DNA from: Saccharothrix sp. NRRL B-16314
GTDB taxonomy: Bacteria > Actinomycetota > Actinomycetes > Mycobacteriales > Pseudonocardiaceae
Direction of reading: 5' to 3'
Assembly (NCBI RefSeq): GCF_000716595.1
Contig: NZ_JNXC01000006.1
Span: forward strand, 1 to 64,000
Length of the DNA: 64,000 nucleotides
Made by a program: the position numbers and the translations under genes. Below, piece after piece: positions 59,789 to 64,000 of this stretch; the first letter of the stretch is position 1; each line of letters begins with the position of its first letter. A model generated the notes under the pieces. The model had not been told where the DNA came from, ran no database searches, and worked only from the letters and a program-made list of their open reading frames with translations.

Positions 59789-61006
59789 GTGCACAACCAC
59801 GGCGCCGTCGGCCTGCCGCTCGGCTTCACCCTCCTCCGGCTGATCCTGCTCGGCTCGGTGACCGTGGTCGCGTGCTGGGCCCTGGTCCGGCCCTTCGTCC
59901 CCGCCGCGCAGGGTGTCGTGACCCGGCGGGTGGTCACCGGGTCCGCCGGTTTCGGCGGGATCGTGGCGCTGCTCATCGCGGATGCGTCGTGGATGCCGGG
60001 GATCGCCGCCGTGGCGTTGATCGGCCTGCTGGTGGTTCCCCCGGTGCTTCGCCAGGCGCAGCCGGTGCTGGGCCGGTGCGTGGTGGCCGCTGCCGTGTCC
60101 ACGACGGTGGCCGCAGGGGCGTGGCTCTCCGGGCCTCCGTCGGCGTTCGCCTACATCGTGCTGATGGCGGCGTTCGTCGGGGTGGCGTGGCTCGCGCTGT
60201 GCCCTCCGACGGTGCCGGTGCGGCTCGTCGGCGCGGTGCTGGGCGCTGCGCTGCTGGCGGGCCTCGGCCAGGTCACCGTCTCCGGGCAGCTCGCCACGCC
60301 ACCCGCCGGCGACCCGCTGCTGACGCGGGTGGCGCTCGGCGACCGCCCCGTGGACGTGCTGGTGGTGCCGCACATGCCCGGCTGGAACCTCGTGCAGACC
60401 ACGGATGTCCCGTTGTCGGTGGGCAACGCGCCGTCCGCCCTCGTGCCGGCGTTGTCCCGGACGGGGGTCGGCGGGCGGTGGGCGTTGGTGTGGCTGGCCG
60501 AAGGGCGCGGCGAGCTGTGGCTGGACCGGGCGGGCGAACGGACCACCGTGCCGGTGAACCCGGGCCGGGTGGCGTGGGCCGGGCCGGACGTGCGCGGGCC
60601 GGAGGGTCCGGACTACGCGTCGGCGGTGCTGGCGGCGAAGTTGACCGGCAGGCGCGGTGACCTGCCGTGGCCACGCCTGACCGACGCGGACGCGGCAGTG
60701 CTGCGCGCCTGGGTCGCGTCGGTCAGGGGGCCGTTCACGGTCGTGGCGGACACGTCGGACCGGGCGGTGGAGGCGTCGAAGGTCGTGCACGAGGAGGCCG
60801 CACGCCTCGGTTACGCCGTCACGTCCGGCGCGCCCGACGTCCTGGTGCTGGGCGGCGTTCCCCCTCCGGGTCGCCACCACCTCGCACCGTGGCTGGCCCC
60901 GCCGGACCTGACGACGACCGAGGCGCACCGGTACGTGCGGGTGTTGTCCTCCGCCTTCCCCGGTGCCGCGCCGTCGAGTTCGGGTCTGGCGGCGTGGACC
61001 GGCTGA
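59789..61006 (+). CDS. Membrane protein with extracytoplasmic C-terminal domain
   Basis: 405 aa from GTG 59789, 5 bp after the preceding stop. It begins VHNHGAVGLPLGFTLLRLILLGSVTVVACWALVRPF, followed by five to six more hydrophobic segments to about residue 165, then a soluble domain (LATPPAGDPLLTRVALGDRPVDVLVVPHMPGWNLVQTT...DVLVLGGVPPPGRHHLAPWLAPPDLTTTE). The N-terminal half resembles CopD-like layouts only in general terms. Translationally linked to the His-rich protein. Confidence 0.65.
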   Translation: MHNHGAVGLPLGFTLLRLILLGSVTVVACWALVRPFVPAAQGVVTRRVVTGSAGFGGIVALLIADASWMPGIAAVALIGLLVVPPVLRQAQPVLGRCVVAAAVSTTVAAGAWLSGPPSAFAYIVLMAAFVGVAWLALCPPTVPVRLVGAVLGAALLAGLGQVTVSGQLATPPAGDPLLTRVALGDRPVDVLVVPHMPGWNLVQTTDVPLSVGNAPSALVPALSRTGVGGRWALVWLAEGRGELWLDRAGERTTVPVNPGRVAWAGPDVRGPEGPDYASAVLAAKLTGRRGDLPWPRLTDADAAVLRAWVASVRGPFTVVADTSDRAVEASKVVHEEAARLGYAVTSGAPDVLVLGGVPPPGRHHLAPWLAPPDLTTTEAHRYVRVLSSAFPGAAPSSSGLAAWTG

Positions 61007-61016
61007 GCACCCGTTG

Positions 61017-61790
61017 TCAGAGGACCGGGTAGCCCTTGAGCCCGACGTACGTCGTGAACGTCATCCTGTTCCCGCCGGCGGGAGCGGGCAGGCCGAGTCG
61101 GCGGTTCACCAGCCGGTCCAGACCGCCGCAACCCTGTGCCCCCGGCACGGCGAACTCGTTGTCCTCGATGGTGAACTTCAGCACCTTCGGGTCGGTGGAG
61201 ATCACTTCGTGCCGGCCGACCCTGATCGGCCTGAACTTGATCGGGTCCTCGTCGCTGCCGATCGTGCAGGTGCCCGGCAGCAGCGGGGAGATGACCCCGA
61301 GCTTCAGGTGCTGCTCCCCCATGCGGTCGCCGACGGAGAGGAAGTCGGAGTAGCCCGCGTACTCGAGGCGCAGGTCCAGTCGCAGCTTCGGGTTGTGCGC
61401 GTCCGTTCCCGGGACGCCGAGCAGTCCGCCGGGCACCGGGGTCGGGTCGGCCCGCAGCGCGCCGAAGACCTGGGCGAACTTCCCGTCCAGCTGCCCCTCG
61501 GCGAACGTCAGCCGCATCGTCCCGGTCGGCTGCTCGGGCAGGCTGCCGAACCTGAACGTGCCGCTGGACACCAGCACCTCGCACCGCCACAACGCCGGAT
61601 CAGCACCGGCCGGGATCGACGGGCAGTCGGCGAAGTCGAAGGTGGGCACAGCGCCGTTGGTGGGTGCCGGGTCGTTGGTCGGTGCGGGGTCGGCCGATGC
61701 TTGTGGGGTCACCACAGCAGCGAACCCGATCGCCGTGGCGCAGGCCAGCGCCACCGCAGAACCACGGCGGGAAGTCTTCGATCTCGTCAT
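61017..61790 (-). CDS. Secreted protein of unknown function
   Basis: 257 aa from ATG 61790. Signal peptide RRGSAVALACATAIGFAAVVTPQASA, a short DPAPTN repeat, then a mature domain with four Cys (FADCPSIPAG, LWRCEVLVSSGTF, PGTCTIGSD, GAQGCGGLDR), so two disulphides are likely. Extracellular. I recognise no named family. Its stop is 10 bp from that of the convergent membrane protein. Confidence 0.7.
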   Translation of the reverse strand: MTRSKTSRRGSAVALACATAIGFAAVVTPQASADPAPTNDPAPTNGAVPTFDFADCPSIPAGADPALWRCEVLVSSGTFRFGSLPEQPTGTMRLTFAEGQLDGKFAQVFGALRADPTPVPGGLLGVPGTDAHNPKLRLDLRLEYAGYSDFLSVGDRMGEQHLKLGVISPLLPGTCTIGSDEDPIKFRPIRVGRHEVISTDPKVLKFTIEDNEFAVPGAQGCGGLDRLVNRRLGLPAPAGGNRMTFTTYVGLKGYPVL

Positions 61791-61932
61791 GCCGAAGAGC
61801 TTTCCCCGCCGCGTCGCACAGATGATCAGGCGAACCCCTGGGATCACCCCGAATCAACCCCGGACTCCGACTGAGGGTCGGCGGTCGCGGGTCCTCCTTG
61901 CCGGACTCGTCGGCGCGCGGATGCCGACACGT

Positions 61933-62463
61933 TCACACCGCGCCGTTCTGCTCCTCCGCTGACCGAACCCGACCGACCGCTTCCGCCGCCTTGATCGCCT
62001 TGATCGCCGCCGTCCTGGCCGCCCCCGCCGCCTCGTCGGCTTCGTCCATCGCGTCCACCGCCGCCCGCACGGCCACCTGAGCCCGTTCAGCCGCTTCGGC
62101 CGCGCGCCCGGCGGCTTCCTCCGTCAGATCGGCCTGCTCCCGCGCGCCGGCCAGCCTTGCGGCGTCCGCCTTCTCCCGCGCGAGTTCTGCGGCGGTCAAC
62201 GCCTGCGCCGCCGCCCGATCGGCGTCCCCCACGGCCTTCTCGGCCCGCTGTGCCTGCACCATGTCGCCCAGTGCCGCCGCGGCCTGATCTCGCAGCGACC
62301 GCACGTGTCCCTCGCCGAGGGTGATCTCGATCGTGTCACCGATCACCAGGAACGCCGTCGCGCCCAGGCGTCCGCGCAGGTCGATCGACACGTACTCGTC
62401 CAAGTGCATGCCCAGGCTGGTCACCAGCTGGTTGCCGCTCACGAAGCCGATCCCCGTTCGCAC
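61933..62463 (-). CDS. Ala-rich coiled-coil protein
   Basis: 176 aa from GTG 62463 (GAGG 7 bp upstream). Residues 1-60 form a small beta-type domain (GIGFVSGNQLVTSLGMHLDEYVSIDLRGRLGATAFLVIGDTIEITLGEGHVRSL). The rest is an uninterrupted Ala/Glu-rich helix (AEKAVGDADRAAAQALTAAELAREKADAARLAGAREQADLTEEAAGRAAEAAERAQ) expected to form a coiled coil. Function unknown. Confidence 0.65.
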   Translation of the reverse strand: MRTGIGFVSGNQLVTSLGMHLDEYVSIDLRGRLGATAFLVIGDTIEITLGEGHVRSLRDQAAAALGDMVQAQRAEKAVGDADRAAAQALTAAELAREKADAARLAGAREQADLTEEAAGRAAEAAERAQVAVRAAVDAMDEADEAAGAARTAAIKAIKAAEAVGRVRSAEEQNGAV

Positions 62464-62535
62464 ATGTGCACCTCGATCGTGTTCACCGCAGGCATGAAAG
62501 CCTGCGTGCCGGACAACGGTTTGCAAGATCAGAGT

Positions 62536-62617
62536 TAAACACGTACGTGCCTTTTCAAGCGCGACTCATCCGGGTGAAGTCGCTACTCGATCGAGTGTAC
62601 GTACGGTAAACACGTAC
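62536..62617. promoter_or_regulatory. Pair of TAAACACGTAC repeats
   Basis: Exact 11-bp direct repeat at 62536-62546 and 62607-62617, 71 bp apart, each followed by a TGCC-type tail, in the divergent promoter of the coiled-coil and XRE genes. Also GTACGTAC at 62597-62604. Confidence 0.5.
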
Positions 62618-62656
62618 TGCCGCCCTGCGTGGGTGATCACGAAGAGGAGTGCCGCC

Positions 62657-63550
62657 TTGGCGATGAACAGCGACGACAGCGCGATCAGCCAACGTCGTCA
62701 ACTCGGTGCCGCGATGCGCAGCTTCCGCAAGGAAGCCGACATCGACCGCGACGCCGCAGCCGAGCTGATCGACGTCACCGGTCCGACGCTGACGCGCAAG
62801 GAGAAGGGCCAGTTCAAGTTCCGGCGGCAGGAGGTCGAGACGCTGGCCAAGGCCTACGGCGTGGACGACGACGAGATCGCCATGCTGGTCGAGCTGGCAC
62901 GGGAGGTCCGTGCGAGTACCAAGCGCGGCGAATTCCCGATGTTCGTGCCGGTGAAGTCCCGGGCGTTCCTGGAGCTGGAGCGCGACGACGCGGTGGAAAT
63001 CCTGGTGGTGACGCTGACTTTGATCCCGCCGTTCTTCCAGACCGAGGCGTACATGCGGGAGTTGTGGCGACGCAGCGGCGACTTGCTCTCCACCGAGCAC
63101 GTCGAGGAGCTGGTCCGACTCCGCAAGGCCCGTCAGCAGGTGGTCACCCGGTCGAACGCACCCCTCATCCGCGTGGTCCTCCACGAGTTCGCGCTTCACC
63201 TGCCGGTCGGCGGCCCCGACCTGATGCGCGAGCAACTCCGCCACCTGGCGGTGGTGTGCGACCTGCCCAACGTCGAGATCCAGGTCCAGCCCAGTTCCAG
63301 CGGCGCGTACCCGGCGATGGATTCGAGCTTCAACCTGCTGCGCTTCGCCAACGGCCCGACCGGCGACGTGGTGCAGGTCTACGGGCACGCCGAGTCGTTC
63401 TACCGCGACCGGGAGACCGCAACCGCGCCGTATCGGGTCGCCTGGGACCGGCGGAAGGTCGCGGCACTGGACTTGCAGGCGTCGAAGGCGCTGATACTGG
63501 ACGCAGCGGCCCGTTTCGGGGCCGCAGGCGACAGCAGCCCTGCGACCTAG
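62657..63550 (+). CDS. XRE-family regulator (Scr1/DUF5753 type)
   Basis: 297 aa. TTG at 62657 is preferred: AGGAG lies 7 bp upstream, whereas the GTG at 62633 has no site. Helix-turn-helix RRQLGAAMRSFRKEADIDRDAAAELIDVTGPTLTRKEKGQFKFRRQEVETLAKAYGV, followed by the DUF5753 domain (LTLIPPFFQTEAYMRELWRR...LRHLAVVCDLPNVEIQVQPSSSGAYPAMDSSFNLLRFA...DVVQVYGHAESFYRDRE). Standard partner of the DUF397 gene 12 bp downstream. Confidence 0.88.
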   Translation: MAMNSDDSAISQRRQLGAAMRSFRKEADIDRDAAAELIDVTGPTLTRKEKGQFKFRRQEVETLAKAYGVDDDEIAMLVELAREVRASTKRGEFPMFVPVKSRAFLELERDDAVEILVVTLTLIPPFFQTEAYMRELWRRSGDLLSTEHVEELVRLRKARQQVVTRSNAPLIRVVLHEFALHLPVGGPDLMREQLRHLAVVCDLPNVEIQVQPSSSGAYPAMDSSFNLLRFANGPTGDVVQVYGHAESFYRDRETATAPYRVAWDRRKVAALDLQASKALILDAAARFGAAGDSSPAT

Positions 63551-63562
63551 CGAGATGACGTG

Positions 63563-63775
63563 ATGACCGAACACCTGACGTGGCGCAAGTCCTCCTTCAG
63601 CACCGGAGACGGCAACGGCAACGAGTGCGTCGAGCTGGCGACCCTGCCCGACGGCGGGATGGCCGTGCGGGACAGCAAACAGGGGCGGACCAGCCCGATC
63701 CTCACCTTCACCCCCGGCGAGATCACCGCATTCGTCCACGCCGCCAAGGCCGGGAACTTCGACACCCCCGCCTGA
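63563..63775 (+). CDS. DUF397 small protein
   Basis: 70 aa. WRKSSFSTGDGNGNECVELATLPDGGMAVRDSKQGRTSPILTFTPGEITAFVHAAKAGNFD is a complete DUF397 domain. Such proteins sit next to XRE/DUF5753 regulators and act as partners or antagonists in actinobacteria. Follows the XRE stop by 12 bp. Confidence 0.92.
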   Translation: MTEHLTWRKSSFSTGDGNGNECVELATLPDGGMAVRDSKQGRTSPILTFTPGEITAFVHAAKAGNFDTPA

Positions 63776-63803
63776 ATCCCGAAACCCCACCGCACGACCA
63801 AAA

Positions 63804-63844
63804 CGGTTCCGGTCGCCCCTGTCGCCGAGGGGCGACCGGAACCG
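63804..63844. terminator. Bidirectional terminator
   Basis: Perfect 17-bp arms (63804-63820 and 63828-63844) with a 7-base loop, between DUF397 and the convergent Hsp20-like gene. Confidence 0.8.
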
Positions 63845-63858
63845 CCGGGCCAGGTGGC

Positions 63859-64000
63859 CTAGTTGATCGGTACCCGCACCACGACCATGCCGTCCAACAG
63901 CCACGCGTCGATCCGCTCCACGTCCACCGCAGCCGGAACGGTCGCGCAGTAGTAGAACGTGCGCCGGGAACCGGTCGGGCGCACCGTGATGCCGACCCGG
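63859..64000 (-). CDS. Hsp20/alpha-crystallin-like protein, C-terminal part (cut by window edge)
   Basis: 47 codons ending in TAG at 63859-63861. VPAAVDVERIDAWLLDGMVVVRVPIN matches the end of the alpha-crystallin domain, where the pattern is LP..VD.D.I.A.L.DGVL.V.VP. The rest lies outside the window, so the call rests on this short stretch. Confidence 0.55.
   Translation of the reverse strand, partial: RVGITVRPTGSRRTFYYCATVPAAVDVERIDAWLLDGMVVVRVPIN

Noticed and set aside
1..64000. Insertion sequences, transposases, rRNA or tRNA genes.
   Set aside because: None could be recognised on either strand.

Overview
The window is a 64 kb piece of a high-GC actinobacterial chromosome, with GTG and TTG starts used freely. 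The gene families (XRE regulator paired with DUF397, SARP and LAL regulators, C-terminal HNH/DUF222-type fragment, ROK and DeoR/LacI regulators, Tat-exported lipoproteins and glycosidases) point to the Pseudonocardiales, perhaps an Actinosynnema/Saccharothrix/Lentzea-like genus. The order and genus are inferences. No rRNA, tRNA, insertion sequence or CRISPR array was seen.

Layout. 1-7.8 kb: end of an HNH nuclease gene, then a tightly overlapped carbohydrate operon on the minus strand (RbsA-, RbsC- and RbsB-like ABC importer, Gfo/Idh dehydrogenase, sugar isomerase) with a ROK repressor that has a 33-bp palindrome upstream. 8-11.6 kb: transglycosylase-like exported protein, FGE-like protein, APH(6)-like kinase and a macrolide-type glycosyltransferase. 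12-23.5 kb: an exported GH30 galactanase-like enzyme and a BNR_4 protein, a divergent DeoR/LacI chimeric regulator, an Ior-type molybdenum oxidoreductase, a SUKH-domain protein, an SPFH/NfeD pair and a DUF2264 protein. The DUF2264 promoter carries the same operator-like sequence as the glycosidase/regulator promoter.

23.5-54 kb is the main feature: a biosynthetic gene cluster. A continuous minus-strand run from 40762 to 25049, most genes overlapping by 4-10 bp, encodes a 3-ketoacyl reductase, ACP, FabZ-like dehydratase, GcvT-like protein, a single-chain KS-CLF, nitroreductase, FAD oxidoreductase, epoxide hydrolase-like protein, malonyl transferase, two AcpS-like proteins, a SnoaL/ABM/zinc-ribbon fusion, an alpha/beta hydrolase, a beta-helix protein and an ABC-2 exporter. 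KS-CLF, KR, DH, ACP and MCAT, with no enoyl reductase and no canonical aromatase/cyclase, are what a highly reducing type II PKS making a conjugated polyene would need. To the right lie a flavin hydroxylase, a SARP, one glycosyltransferase and a complete EvaA-EvaE-like set for a 3-amino-3-C-methyl-2,6-dideoxy sugar (vancosamine type), then a LAL regulator with a TTA codon. I infer an exported, glycosylated, hydroxylated polyene or polyene-derived product. I do not recognise the cluster as a described pathway.

54.6-64 kb: tandem HATPase-like anti-sigma-type proteins, a membrane protein, a methyltransferase, a TetR regulator sharing an operator-like sequence with a divergent His-rich membrane protein operon, exported and coiled-coil proteins, an XRE/DUF397 pair, and the end of an Hsp20-like gene at the right edge.
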